Of a stretch of 64,000 bases of DNA, positions 8,883 through 18,690 are shown piece by piece. Positions within the stretch are counted from its first letter, which is position 1, and every line of letters starts with the position of its first letter. The DNA is from Spirosoma terrae (GTDB lineage Bacteria > Bacteroidota > Bacteroidia > Cytophagales > Spirosomataceae): contig NZ_JAAFZH010000010.1 of NCBI RefSeq assembly GCF_010435915.1, positions 1-64,000 on the forward strand, in the 5' to 3' direction. Position numbers and translations under genes: made by a program. The notes under the pieces are model-generated. The model did not search any database. It worked only from the letters and a program-made list of their open reading frames with translations, and was not told the origin of the DNA.

Positions 8883-10364
8883 ATGCCTGTATTTCTACTT
8901 CTTTTCTTGTGTACGATTACTTGTTTCGGACAAACCACAAAGCCATTGCGGTATAATACCGAAATTGGTAGCTATTTTTCTTCATCAGGTCTGAATCCGT
9001 TTTGGCTTAGAGCCAATCAGTACGGAATTGTTCCACATGACCCTACTATTTTAACCTGGCGTCAAGCCCTGCATGTTGATTATCACGATGCCCCGAAAAC
9101 AAAACGAGATAGTTTACAGGCACGCAATCGGCGAGTCGACTGGGGTTGGCGGGCAGAAGGCGTGGTTAATGCAGGCAATAACGTAGCTTTACTCATCCCT
9201 GAAGCGTACGCTAAAGTACGATTGGGATCGGTAGAAATCTGGGGAGGGCGTCGCCGTGAAATCATTGGCCTGGTCGACTCATCGCTGACCTCGGGCTCTT
9301 ACATCATGTCGGGGAACGCCTTACCGATGTTAAAACTTCAGGTGGCTGTTCAGGAATATACACCCCGACGGAGCCTGTTTGCCTTCAAAGGTTTTTATTC
9401 GCACGGGTGGTTCGAACGGGATCGGTTCGTGCAAAACACAATGCTGCATCAAAAAGCCCTCTACGTTCGGGTGGGTAAACCTAACTGGCGGCTTAAGTTA
9501 TACGGTGGCATGAATCACCAGGTAATGTGGGGCGGCACAACCACTCAGCTGCCAGGCACACGTATCAAAAATAATTTACTTCCTTCCCGTTTCAGTGACT
9601 ATCTTGATGTGGTATCGGCCAGCTCCCTTAATAACCGGGCTAATGTAGATACCAACCGGATCAGCCAGTTTGATCGGGAAAACAGAATAGGAAACCACCT
9701 GGGCACCATCGATTTAGGATTCGATTATACAGGCCGTAACTTCTCACTGTTCGTCTATCGTCAGAATATTTACGAAGATGGTTCATTGATTCATCTGGCC
9801 AATATCAGGGATGGATTGAATGGGATACGTATCCGCAATCTTCGCCCGTATAATCCCAGACGAATCCGCCTAGACGCCATTTTAATAGAATATTTGTACA
9901 CGCAGAATCAGGGTGGGTCTGTTTTTTCAGACCTGCTTCGTCAGCACGGACGCGATAATTACTTCAATCATTCTCAGTATCAGGATGGATGGTCCAGATA
10001 TGGTATGACAATTGGTACGCCTTTTATTACGCCCTCCAACGACACCCGAACCGATCTCCCTCGCTATGGTTTTACGAATAATAACCGGGTGGCTGTCATG
10101 CATCTGGGTTTGTCCGGTCAAGTCATGAATATCTGTCGATTTCAGCTAAAGGCTTCGTATAGTGAGAATTTGGGGACTTATGAAGTTCCTTTTCCATCGC
10201 CAGTATACCAATTTTCAGGCGTCGCCAATCTGGCGGTGCCCCTACCTATTTTGAACGGCCTCTTAGTCAATGCATCAATAGCTACGGATATAGGCGATTT
10301 ATACCCTAACAGCACGGGTTTTTACCTTGGTTTGCGGAAAGATGGACAGACCAAGAAACGATAG
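8883..10364 (+). CDS. Wzi-family capsule assembly outer-membrane protein
   Basis: The 493-residue protein begins with a signal peptide (MPVFLLLFLCTITCFGQ). It continues as a run of alternating aromatic and polar strands typical of an outer-membrane beta-barrel. The opening LRYNTEIGSYFSSSGLNPFWLRANQYGIVP is typical of Bacteroidota proteins of the Wzi family, which in Klebsiella helps attach capsular polysaccharide to the cell surface. An in-frame GTG lies two codons earlier (8877), but the ATG gives a better signal peptide. No capsule synthesis genes lie nearby, so the ligand is unknown. Confidence 0.8.
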   Translation: MPVFLLLFLCTITCFGQTTKPLRYNTEIGSYFSSSGLNPFWLRANQYGIVPHDPTILTWRQALHVDYHDAPKTKRDSLQARNRRVDWGWRAEGVVNAGNNVALLIPEAYAKVRLGSVEIWGGRRREIIGLVDSSLTSGSYIMSGNALPMLKLQVAVQEYTPRRSLFAFKGFYSHGWFERDRFVQNTMLHQKALYVRVGKPNWRLKLYGGMNHQVMWGGTTTQLPGTRIKNNLLPSRFSDYLDVVSASSLNNRANVDTNRISQFDRENRIGNHLGTIDLGFDYTGRNFSLFVYRQNIYEDGSLIHLANIRDGLNGIRIRNLRPYNPRRIRLDAILIEYLYTQNQGGSVFSDLLRQHGRDNYFNHSQYQDGWSRYGMTIGTPFITPSNDTRTDLPRYGFTNNNRVAVMHLGLSGQVMNICRFQLKASYSENLGTYEVPFPSPVYQFSGVANLAVPLPILNGLLVNASIATDIGDLYPNSTGFYLGLRKDGQTKKR

Positions 10365-10678
10365 TGTACTGTACAATAACTTAATCAATATCGGTAACAT
10401 ACAATTCGATAAGTACTCAAATAGCAAGAATTACTCTACCTAATCCTCAACTTGTCTACCGTTTAGTATAAAAGTTATTAAGATTTTTTAATTTACTACG
10501 GAAGTAACTGGTTAAAGCTTTACTTTGCAGAGCAGCATTTGCTTACAATCGTGCCCATATAGTGTAATTAATACGTATTAGTTATGCTAACTTTCTCTTT
10601 TCAGCCATTTCGTTTCAGGAAGTTTTAAATTCTGGGTATTAGTAAATCATCAACACCTATTGTTTCATTTCCTAAATC
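10365..10678. other. Intergenic region upstream of the sigma factor gene
   Basis: The 314-nt A+T-rich gap has no open frame of note. A TTTACTTTGC string near 10520 is close to, but not, the TAnnTTTG promoter box. Nothing else was recognised. Confidence 0.4.
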
Positions 10679-11230
10679 ATGAATCATCTGGTAAAGGATG
10701 AGGAGTTGATACGTCTGTATCTGAATACTCATCGAAACGATTATTTTGAAATTCTTTATAAACGGTATGTAACCAAAGTCTACAAGCGATGCTTATCGTT
10801 GACCAAAGACAGCGTACAGGCCGAAGATTTCACCCAGGATATTTTCCTGAGAGTACACGGAAACCTTACTAATTTCAAAGAGAACTCCGCTTTTTCGACC
10901 TGGCTGTATTCCATATCCTATAACTATTGTATGGATCAGATTCGCTACTCGAACCGATCCAATACAGTGTATCTATCCGAGAATCAGGACTTTGTTTGGC
11001 CAGATTCTTCTGATCAGGAAATCAGAGAAAATCAGCTACAGCATTTGGATAACGTCATAGGCACCATATCGCCGGAGGAAACGCAAATGCTACGGATGAA
11101 GTATACCGATGGACTGGATATCAACGAAATCGCGGAAGCCCTTCAGTTAAAAAACAGTGCGGTAAAAATGCGCCTTAAACGGACACGGGATAAGATCCGC
11201 CGATTATACGGCGATCAATTTTTCTATTAG
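10679..11230 (+). CDS. ECF-type RNA polymerase sigma factor
   Basis: A 183-residue sigma-70 family member of the extracytoplasmic-function type. Region 2 covers about residues 20-95, with QAEDFTQDIFLRVHGNL and FSTWLYSISYNYCMDQIRY, which binds core polymerase and the -10 element. Region 4 covers about residues 125-175, with LRMKYTDGLDINEIAEALQLKNSAVKMRLKRTRDKIR, the -35-binding helix-turn-helix. No anti-sigma gene follows within the next kilobase, so its control is not evident. The next plus-strand gene is a secreted glycosidase 416 nt away. Confidence 0.93.
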   Translation: MNHLVKDEELIRLYLNTHRNDYFEILYKRYVTKVYKRCLSLTKDSVQAEDFTQDIFLRVHGNLTNFKENSAFSTWLYSISYNYCMDQIRYSNRSNTVYLSENQDFVWPDSSDQEIRENQLQHLDNVIGTISPEETQMLRMKYTDGLDINEIAEALQLKNSAVKMRLKRTRDKIRRLYGDQFFY

Positions 11231-11646
11231 TGCTCCGAGCCTATTTTCTGCGACGTAATTCTACCAAAATGTATAGGGCAATGCGTTCGTTACGTCGCCT
11301 TCCCGAATGTATCGCCGTTTTGATAATCAGAATTACACCGACATAGTCACTTTCCCCATCAATCGGTACATTGACTGTTGTTAGCCATTTTCCGATCAAC
11401 GGCTGGTCCGTCCGGCTTTACTTCACCTACAAAATAGCGGTATTAAAGTGTACGCCCAGGCTATATCTTTACCCCTTCTTGTGTTGTATTAATAGCACAC
11501 CAGAATTAACGCATAGTAGTTTTGGGCTCTCAATGGTTTTCTATACCCTACGATCAATCATGTAATCTACATTGATCTAATCGGTTAACGCTACGTCGTC
11601 CGAACTATAATATCTACTACTGAAACCTGGCCTATCTTAAATCTAA
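11231..11646. other. Intergenic region without a recognised gene
   Basis: These 416 nt between the sigma factor and glycosidase genes contain one 64-codon frame that looks like chance (no family features, many Leu/Tyr/Cys codons). No terminator hairpin, RNA gene or clear promoter was found. The cognate anti-sigma factor one might expect here is absent. Confidence 0.45.
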
Positions 11647-13035
11647 ATGAAACGCTTCTGTCTCTTTGTCACCCTTCTCTTCTACCCTAACCTGATCTTT
11701 GCTCAGCAACCATTTACCAACGGACGCATAAAGGTTTCTGACAATAAACGATACCTCATCCACCAGAACGGTACGCCTTTTTTCTGGCTGGGGGATACAG
11801 CCTGGGAATTATTTCACCGACTGAATCGGGAGGAAGCCGATCAGTACCTTAAAAAACGAGCCGAACAGGGTTTTACGGTAGTTCAGGCCGTTGCATTGGC
11901 CGAATTTGACGGACTAAAAGAACCGAATCCATATGGTGAAATACCATTAATCGGTGAAGACCCGACCAAACCTAATGATGCCTACTTTACCCATGTCGAT
12001 TATATAATTGACAAAGCAGCTCAGTATGGGATCGTGATTGCATTTCTACCAACCTGGGGCGACAAATTAGTTAAAAATACCTGGGGTAAAGGTCCTGAAA
12101 TTTTCAATCCAACCAATGCTCGAACGTACGGACGCTACGTTGGCAACCGATACAAAAACCGTGACAATATTGTTTGGATACTAGGCGGTGATCGAAACCC
12201 TCGCGAAGGCTCACAGGACGTAGCTGTTTGGCGCGCTATGGCTGAGGGGATTCAGGAAGCGGTTGGTGGGGCCGACAAAGCCCTGATTTCTTATCATCCG
12301 CAACCGAATGGCATGGATGGTGGTGCATCGAAATGGTTCAATAATGAGTCCTGGCTTGATTTTAATATACACCAGAACGGCCACTGCCGCTTTACGCCTG
12401 TTTATGACCAGATTACGGTCTCCTACAATCGCCAGCCCACCCGGCCAACGATGGACGCCGAACCGATTTACGAAGACCATCCGGTTTGTTTCAACGCTAA
12501 CGATTTAGGCATCTCCAATGCGTATGATGTACGAGTATACGCCTATCTGGATTTGTTCGCCGGAGCTCACGGACATACCTATGGTTGCCACGATATCTGG
12601 CAGATGTATAGCGCCAAACGTCCAGCGGTAAATAATCCACACATTTACTGGCCGGAAGCGCTCGATTTACCCGGAGCCAATCAGATGCGTTACGTTCGGA
12701 AACTGATGACCGCTCGTCCATTACTCGATCGCGTTCCCGACCAATCACTCATCGCTGAAAATAACCTCTCTGCTCCCGAACGAATTCAGGCTACGCGTGG
12801 CAATGATTATGCGTTTATTTATTCGGCTGTAGGAAAACCATTCACGGTTAATCCGGGCAAGATTTCGGGAAAAACCATTACCGCTACGTGGTTCGACCCG
12901 CGCACTGGGAAAACCCAACCGGCCGGTACGTTCAACAACCAGAAGCCGCAGCAATTTACACCACCTTCAAAAGGATACGGTCATGACTGGGTGCTGGTCC
13001 TGGACGATGCCTCAAAAAACCATGCTGCCCTCTAA
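11647..13035 (+). CDS. Secreted GH140/DUF4038 apiosidase-like glycoside hydrolase
   Basis: The 462-residue protein has a signal peptide (MKRFCLFVTLLFYPNLIFAQ) and then the DUF4038 TIM-barrel. The barrel is recognisable by KRYLIHQNGTPFFWLGDTAWELFHRL, YLKKRAEQGFTVVQAV, and GRYVGNRYKNRDNIVWILGGD. The last 90 residues fit the small C-terminal putative collagen-binding domain (FIYSAVGKPFTV ... TWFDPRTGKTQPAG). Characterised GH140 members are apiosidases that act on rhamnogalacturonan II, so a role in plant polysaccharide breakdown is likely but the substrate is inferred. A convergent AraC-type gene lies immediately downstream. Confidence 0.85.
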   Translation: MKRFCLFVTLLFYPNLIFAQQPFTNGRIKVSDNKRYLIHQNGTPFFWLGDTAWELFHRLNREEADQYLKKRAEQGFTVVQAVALAEFDGLKEPNPYGEIPLIGEDPTKPNDAYFTHVDYIIDKAAQYGIVIAFLPTWGDKLVKNTWGKGPEIFNPTNARTYGRYVGNRYKNRDNIVWILGGDRNPREGSQDVAVWRAMAEGIQEAVGGADKALISYHPQPNGMDGGASKWFNNESWLDFNIHQNGHCRFTPVYDQITVSYNRQPTRPTMDAEPIYEDHPVCFNANDLGISNAYDVRVYAYLDLFAGAHGHTYGCHDIWQMYSAKRPAVNNPHIYWPEALDLPGANQMRYVRKLMTARPLLDRVPDQSLIAENNLSAPERIQATRGNDYAFIYSAVGKPFTVNPGKISGKTITATWFDPRTGKTQPAGTFNNQKPQQFTPPSKGYGHDWVLVLDDASKNHAAL

Positions 13036-13069
13036 GCGGTAAGCTATGCTCGCCAGACGCCAACTTAGT

Positions 13070-14098
13070 TTATGCTGTGGGTGTTCTGAATTTTCCTTGC
13101 TTGAACTCTGACGGAGTCAGGCCGGTGTATTTTTTGAAGGCAATCGAAAAATGCTGGGCGTACTCATAACTCAGTTTATCGGCTATTTCATCAACGGATA
13201 GCGAACTGTTACGTAACAGTTGCCCCGCATAGTCCATCCGAAGCGAGCGGATAAAATTGAAAACAGATGTATTGAACAATTGTCTAAACCCCTTTTTGAC
13301 CTTAAACTCGTTCAACAGACAATATCGGCTAAGCTGTGCCAACGAATGCTCCTGCAGAAAATTAGCCTCCAGATAGGCTTTTAGTTGGTGCAGCTTTTCC
13401 ACTTCTTCAACGGGAATCAACGTCGACAGCATCGACTCCGGCCCCTTAAATTGCTCCACCTCCAGAGCCAGTAATTCGAGCAGCCGGGATTGAATCAGCA
13501 AATTACGCATGGGCCCCGTGGCTTTGCAATTGCGTATATCATCCAGCAGATACAGCATCTGTGGCGTTATGGTTTGCGCCCCCTTCCCTCCCGAAAAGGG
13601 TCTATCGAAATGCAGGTCTGTGAGCACCTGCTCACTCCAGGCATCCTCCTGCCCAATTAACTGACCAAAATACTGCTTATCCAGACTAATCAGCATCATC
13701 GACATGGATTGTCTGCCTTTCATCCGATTGATATGTCCTGTTTCAGGCGTATGAATCAGGTTATGTGTCTGTGATCGCATGGGTAGCTGATGGCCAATGC
13801 CTTGAAATTGTGTATCGAGCGAACCTTCCAGCACAAAATTGATATCAATAGTGGTGGACGTATTGCTGACCGTCTTATCGTGCAACTCGATGTCTTCGGT
13901 TGTATCCCAGCGCATCTCCATGGCATGAATATGCGATAAACCCAACTGTTTGAATTGGATTTGGCCCGCCTTAGGATGGTATAGGCTGACAAAGTCCGTA
14001 GCCACGGATTGAGGAACGGGAGTCGATTTAGACCACCCTGGATAAGGCAGTACATCAAACTCAAAAACATCAGTTGTGTGCAGAACAGTAGTTGCCAT
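13070..14098 (-). CDS. AraC-family transcriptional regulator
   Basis: A 342-residue regulator with an N-terminal ligand-sensing domain (about 1-230) and a C-terminal double helix-turn-helix (about 240-340). The latter is shown by LAQLSRYCLLNEFKVKKGFRQLFNTSVFNFIRSLRM and SVDEIADKLSYEYAQHFSIAFKKYTGLTPSEFK. The closing SEFK pattern is typical of the family. It converges on the GH140-like gene, with 34 nt between the stop codons. The N-terminal domain resembles Bacteroidota AraC proteins of unknown ligand. A target gene cannot be named. Confidence 0.92.
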   Translation of the reverse strand: MATTVLHTTDVFEFDVLPYPGWSKSTPVPQSVATDFVSLYHPKAGQIQFKQLGLSHIHAMEMRWDTTEDIELHDKTVSNTSTTIDINFVLEGSLDTQFQGIGHQLPMRSQTHNLIHTPETGHINRMKGRQSMSMMLISLDKQYFGQLIGQEDAWSEQVLTDLHFDRPFSGGKGAQTITPQMLYLLDDIRNCKATGPMRNLLIQSRLLELLALEVEQFKGPESMLSTLIPVEEVEKLHQLKAYLEANFLQEHSLAQLSRYCLLNEFKVKKGFRQLFNTSVFNFIRSLRMDYAGQLLRNSSLSVDEIADKLSYEYAQHFSIAFKKYTGLTPSEFKQGKFRTPTA

Positions 14099-14418
14099 AC
14101 GCTTTACCTAACGATCTAATGATATGCTAAAAGTAAAGGCCACTGCTCGTATGTCTTGGGCAGTAAAGCCCCAACTGTATGATCCATGTTGCCAAGTGAT
14201 GTATTCGCCGACTGAACTGCAAGCACAGCTGTTGCAGCAAGAATCCGTTTTGAGTAGCTCCTAATCCGTTCTGCGTAGGCATTCACCGGTCATGAGTGCT
14301 GAATTTTGCGGAGTCGATAAACGGAACGATACGTACTCCGGCTTATCACCCACAAAACAGCAAAGACAATGACGTTACCAATCGCAATCGAATCTCCACT
14401 AAAAACCGATCAGCAACC
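14099..14418. other. Intergenic region between divergent genes
   Basis: These 320 nt separate the AraC gene from a hypothetical gene. The downstream reading frame is open from 14296, but that part has no coding character. A promoter for each side is expected; none matched the Bacteroidota consensus. Confidence 0.4.
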
Positions 14419-14922
14419 ATGTTATCCTACAACCACTTTTTAATTGTTGGTTTGGGTGATGACAGCCTGATAGATCAACCCACTACCCACGATGATCACT
14501 GCTCAATCAGTGTCACTATCGTAGGAAAAACCTACCGATATACGTCCCCTCAATCCTGCTCCCTAACCGAACGGGAACCCATGCGACTCTGGTATATGGA
14601 CATTGGCGGAGCACCGGAGCATTTTCTATCAATAGCCACTTGTGGCGTTCGTTCAGGGAGTTTTCCATTCGGAGAAACCTCTACCCTACAATCGGGCATC
14701 AGCATCGTCACCTACGGCTACCAGGATTCTATTTACTCGTCGTGCCCTCCTTCTGATCACGCTCAAAGCCGATTAAAAGGTATTGTTCACATCGAACATC
14801 AGGAAGGCAGCTACTACACTAAAGGTACGTTCTCCGGCTTTTTGCGGCCTCACCATCAATTGTCGGATACAAAAGCGACACCAATCAGCGGCCAATTCGC
14901 TCTCTATCGTCAGCAAGTCTGA
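14419..14922 (+). CDS. Hypothetical protein
   Basis: I do not recognise this 167-residue protein. It has no signal peptide or membrane segment. The sequence alternates hydrophobic and polar residues in a way that suggests a beta-sandwich or lipocalin-like fold, for example CSISVTIVGKTYRY, GISIVTYGYQD and YTKGTFSGFLRP, ending in a strand ISGQFALYR. The G-x-F-x-G style repeats at the end recall Bacteroidota DUF-type beta proteins found next to lipoproteins. The ATG at 14419 is preferred over the earlier in-frame start at 14296 because the extension has no conserved character. The PKD lipoprotein gene starts 50 nt downstream, probably in the same transcript. Confidence 0.5.
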   Translation: MLSYNHFLIVGLGDDSLIDQPTTHDDHCSISVTIVGKTYRYTSPQSCSLTEREPMRLWYMDIGGAPEHFLSIATCGVRSGSFPFGETSTLQSGISIVTYGYQDSIYSSCPPSDHAQSRLKGIVHIEHQEGSYYTKGTFSGFLRPHHQLSDTKATPISGQFALYRQQV

Positions 14923-14972
14923 AGGATTTTAACGTAGTCAACTTTTTTAACAACCAGTAAACACACAAGCTC

Positions 14973-16517
14973 ATGTTCACAACTAAACAATCAATCAATT
15001 GGACTGCAATCTTCGCAGCTCTCCTCACTACCAGAAAATTAAAACGTATTGGTCAAACTACTTCCTTCCTGTTCCTGCTATTGATTCTGGCTACCGGCTG
15101 TAAGAAAGACAAAGATGAACCGGAGCCTTTAAAGCCTCTCGTGGCAAACGCAGGTCCCGATCAGCCCGTTCAGGTGGGGCAGTTGGTTACGCTCGACGGT
15201 TCAGGTTCCGCCGATGGCGAAGGAAAACCGTTAACGTATCAATGGGTACTCACCCAGAAGCCAGCCAAAAGTACGGTTACGCTAACGAACGCCAATGCCG
15301 TTCGGGCTACGTTCACCCCCGATGAGGTTGGTGATTATGAATTGTCTTTAACAGTATCGAACGGGTCCGCCACCAGCGTCGATCAGGTGAAAATTACGGC
15401 CTCGGTAGCCCAGCCAATCACCATCAATAGTGATATTACGGTAAAGACCGTACTGGAAAACCAGATCATGAATCCCGACTTACCCGACTATGTTGTCACC
15501 AAAAGCATTGCTGTCAAACACGAATTAACTATTCAGCCAGGTGTAGTAATTGCCTTTGAGCGCGACGCCCGCTTTGATATCAACGATAAAGGAGGAATGC
15601 TTATCGCCCAAGGTACCCCCGAGCAAAAAATTCGCTTTATCGGTGTGAATCCGATCAAAGGCTATTGGGCTGGTATCATGCTCTACTCAGCCAGTAACGC
15701 TAATCTGATGGAGTACGTTGAGATACTTCATGCTGGTAGCCGCCCCATGCTGGATAACAAAAAAATGGGCATGTCGATGTTCAAAGAAAGCCAGATAGCG
15801 CTAAAAAACACTCTTTTCGCCCAACATGACGGGTATGGTCTATTTATTCAGGAAGGAGCCATCGTGCGTAATTTTTCGTCCAATACGTTCAGCAACAATA
15901 CCGAGGCAGGTCTACTACTGTCAACTGAGAATGTAACAAAACTGGATGCAGCGTCGGTTTTCACGGCCAGCAACGGACGTAACGTTGTCGAAATAAACGG
16001 CGAATACATTGGTGACCCAAATTCAACCATTGCTGAAATCGCCTGGCATGGCTTTACCGATAAAACGCCTTACCGACTATTAAATTCAGTTGCCGTTCGC
16101 TCGGGCTGGCGTTTACTACCTGGCGTAACGGTTGAAGTAGCGCGTGACGCGTCGATCACTATTAATGAGCAGGGATACGTAGCCGCCAAGGGAACAACCG
16201 AGCAGCGAGTGATTTTCACGGGAGCAGCTTCAGCAAAAGCGTATTGGCAAGGTATTCTCAGCCATTCGACCAGCCATCTGAACAGTATCGAAAACGCCGA
16301 CATCCGGAATGCGGGCAGCAAGGTGATCATTTCAGGCCAGCGGGCAAACCTCGCCTTATACGGCAGCAATGCAACCATGACAATCCGGCATACACGTATC
16401 AGCGGAAGCGGTGGCCACGGGATTCTGGTTGGTTATGGCTCAAGTATTAACGACGACGCCAGTACTACTAACCAATTTGACAACAATACGCTGGCAACAA
16501 TTGAGTACGAGCAGTAG
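14973..16517 (+). CDS. PKD-domain lipoprotein with beta-helix region
   Basis: The 514-residue product has a long N-terminal region ending in a lipobox (LLLILATGC, Cys about 43), followed by a charged linker. A PKD domain covers about residues 55-145 (ANAGPDQPVQVGQLVTLDGSGSADG, then YQWVLTQKP and DYELSLTVSNG). The remaining 370 residues are made of repeated short strands. Two larger units each begin with a GV.I...RDA.. IN..G pattern and an AKGT.EQ..IF.G step, typical of right-handed parallel beta-helix proteins. It is likely anchored in the outer membrane and binds or processes a glycan; no catalytic residues were identified. Confidence 0.75.
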   Translation: MFTTKQSINWTAIFAALLTTRKLKRIGQTTSFLFLLLILATGCKKDKDEPEPLKPLVANAGPDQPVQVGQLVTLDGSGSADGEGKPLTYQWVLTQKPAKSTVTLTNANAVRATFTPDEVGDYELSLTVSNGSATSVDQVKITASVAQPITINSDITVKTVLENQIMNPDLPDYVVTKSIAVKHELTIQPGVVIAFERDARFDINDKGGMLIAQGTPEQKIRFIGVNPIKGYWAGIMLYSASNANLMEYVEILHAGSRPMLDNKKMGMSMFKESQIALKNTLFAQHDGYGLFIQEGAIVRNFSSNTFSNNTEAGLLLSTENVTKLDAASVFTASNGRNVVEINGEYIGDPNSTIAEIAWHGFTDKTPYRLLNSVAVRSGWRLLPGVTVEVARDASITINEQGYVAAKGTTEQRVIFTGAASAKAYWQGILSHSTSHLNSIENADIRNAGSKVIISGQRANLALYGSNATMTIRHTRISGSGGHGILVGYGSSINDDASTTNQFDNNTLATIEYEQ

Positions 16518-16523
16518 TAAAAG

Positions 16524-16566
16524 TCCGCTCTTCTCACCAAAACAAGATTTTGGTGAGAAGAGCGGA
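16524..16566. terminator. Bidirectional terminator between lipoprotein gene and comEC
   Basis: A 19-bp perfect stem (TCCGCTCTTCTCACCAAAA and complement) with a 5-nt CAAGA loop. Its right edge abuts the comEC stop codon at 16567. The genes on each side converge, so it serves both. Confidence 0.85.
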
Positions 16567-18690
16567 TTATAAATCGGCTACGTATGCTCCCATTTGCCTG
16601 ACCGAATAACAGGCAATATTTCGTTTTCTGGCTTCGGCTACTAATCGATCAGTCAATGGCGTTTTGTTAGAATCATCGAAAACAATATGCCGGGCTACTA
16701 CCCGCCCCGATAGCTGCTCCCATTCGCGCAGGGCGTTACGTCGGATAATGAGGTAATCGACTACGGCTGGCAGTTTCCATTTGGTACGTCCGGTGAGTTT
16801 ATTGACCAGCAGAAACGTCTTACCACGCCAAACCCACAGCGCATAATCCTGACTCTGATAGATTGTTGAAACACCCGTTTGTGCCCTAGTTGGTTGGTAC
16901 CGGATATCGATACGAGCAGGTCGGTCTACACCCCACTGGCTGAATGTATTTTTCAGATAAAAGTCGTAGGAGCGTTGGTCGGCAGTATCGAGGTCGGTCA
17001 ATAACGTACTGAACCGCCCTTCCGTCAGACTAACGGCGGTTCGATGCGGTAGAAAATGAACCGCTATCTTCTGCTGATTCGCCTGATCATAGTTTTCCCA
17101 GACCAGTAGGGCTGACAGGAGATATGCCGCTATACACGTTGCCCAGAGGTAAGCTCGCTGCCGAGTAAGCAGTAACGCGGTTCCAAAAACGATGATGGTA
17201 TATACCAACACCAACGTTATTGGTGTGAGCCATAGTCCTTCCCAAGCCGCTCCCGGCAATTGCCCGATTCCCGTAACGGCTCCATTCAGCATCCAGGCTA
17301 TTTTTTGCAAAAGCCACCCCAATGCGTCGTTTGCATACGGAACCCAGCTTAGCGCCAACGTAGCCATCGACAGCGGCAGCAAAATTTCCGACAGTCCAAT
17401 AACTACGGGATTAGCCAGCAGGAAATAGGTAGGAAACTGATGGAAATAGAATATCCCTAGTGGGAACGTGATTAGTTGAGCGACCAAAGCAACGGCCGTT
17501 AGCTCCCAGAGCCGATTGGCCCATTTATGCCGAAACGTGAACGACTGATAGAGCGCAGGCTGCCAGGCACCAATACCCGCCACTGCCAGATACGACAATT
17601 GAAATCCGGCCGAAAATATCGCGTATGGATCGAAGCATAAAATAAAAAACGCGGAAGCGCCCAGCGTATTCTCAAGCCGCTGCTGACGCCCTGATGCATT
17701 GGCCAGGATTAACAGCGTAAACATACCCGCCGAACGTAACACCGGCGGAGAGAAGCCGGTAATCAACGCATAAAACCATAAAATGGCTAGTTGTACTACC
17801 GCCAGTGCCAGTTTACCGCGCGGCCGTTTTGCCAGAAAACCTAGTAAAATTGTTAATACCTTAAATAAAATACCAACGTGCAAGCCCGACACCGACAGCA
17901 CATGAATGGCACCAGCTACTGAATAGGATCTGTATAGATCAGCGTCCAGATCGTCGCGAACCCCCAGAATCATGGCATTGACAATAGCAAATTCGGCTCT
18001 AGTGCCTACCTGTCGGGTAAATACGCTATCAGCCCATCGGTTGATGGTTGTTGCCCATCGGGTTATCGGGCTGGGGGGATCATAAGCAATCACCTGTCGC
18101 TGAAACGGTCGCAGGTATTGCTGGTGGTAGATATTCCTATAGCTCAGATAGCGCTTGTAATTAAACTCACCCGGATTTAACGGTGGATCAATGAGTCGCG
18201 GAGCGCCCGACACCAGCCAAACCTCGCCATATGTAGGCATTTTCAGAGTCGCTTTGTCCAGATAAACAATGACCCGTCCACTCAGCGGTTTCCATTCCTT
18301 CGGTACAGACGCTACGCTCCATAAACCCCGACGAATGTCAAGCTCCACACGGTAGGTTTTAGCACGTTCTTCGGGCTGGGATACAATTACCCCTTCGTAG
18401 GCACGTAACGTATCGCGTACATGAATAATGTTATCTGGTCGATTTATTGCTGTATGCTGATACGTAATAGCCCACCCTAACGCCATCAGTATTAGCAAGC
18501 CCCCAATGCTTTGTCCGACTTGAATAGGCTTTATGATTTGCTTTGCCCATTGGCGCTGCCCCCATGCCCACAATCCCAGACCAAGGCATAGGGCAAGTAC
18601 AGGTATATAGATAACATTAGGAAGTTGCACATAAGCAACAACACCAACAATCAGGGCTGCTACGTAGCGTACAAACGGGCTCCCTTTCAT
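16567..18690 (-). CDS. comEC: ComEC/Rec2-family DNA uptake channel protein
   Basis: ComEC forms the inner-membrane channel for single-stranded DNA in natural transformation. The 707-residue protein has two or three N-terminal membrane helices and a DUF4131-type domain (GEVWLVSGAPRLIDPPLNPGEFNYKRYLSYRNIYHQQYL). It then has the polytopic Competence domain with the marker AGAIHVLSVSGLHVGILF and the helix RSAGMFTLLILANASGR. The C-terminal 170 residues occupy the place of the metallo-beta-lactamase-like domain but show no HxHxDH motif, as in many Bacteroidota members. It overlaps the GNAT gene by 4 nt (ATGA), indicating translational coupling. Confidence 0.9.
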   Translation of the reverse strand: MKGSPFVRYVAALIVGVVAYVQLPNVIYIPVLALCLGLGLWAWGQRQWAKQIIKPIQVGQSIGGLLILMALGWAITYQHTAINRPDNIIHVRDTLRAYEGVIVSQPEERAKTYRVELDIRRGLWSVASVPKEWKPLSGRVIVYLDKATLKMPTYGEVWLVSGAPRLIDPPLNPGEFNYKRYLSYRNIYHQQYLRPFQRQVIAYDPPSPITRWATTINRWADSVFTRQVGTRAEFAIVNAMILGVRDDLDADLYRSYSVAGAIHVLSVSGLHVGILFKVLTILLGFLAKRPRGKLALAVVQLAILWFYALITGFSPPVLRSAGMFTLLILANASGRQQRLENTLGASAFFILCFDPYAIFSAGFQLSYLAVAGIGAWQPALYQSFTFRHKWANRLWELTAVALVAQLITFPLGIFYFHQFPTYFLLANPVVIGLSEILLPLSMATLALSWVPYANDALGWLLQKIAWMLNGAVTGIGQLPGAAWEGLWLTPITLVLVYTIIVFGTALLLTRQRAYLWATCIAAYLLSALLVWENYDQANQQKIAVHFLPHRTAVSLTEGRFSTLLTDLDTADQRSYDFYLKNTFSQWGVDRPARIDIRYQPTRAQTGVSTIYQSQDYALWVWRGKTFLLVNKLTGRTKWKLPAVVDYLIIRRNALREWEQLSGRVVARHIVFDDSNKTPLTDRLVAEARKRNIACYSVRQMGAYVADL

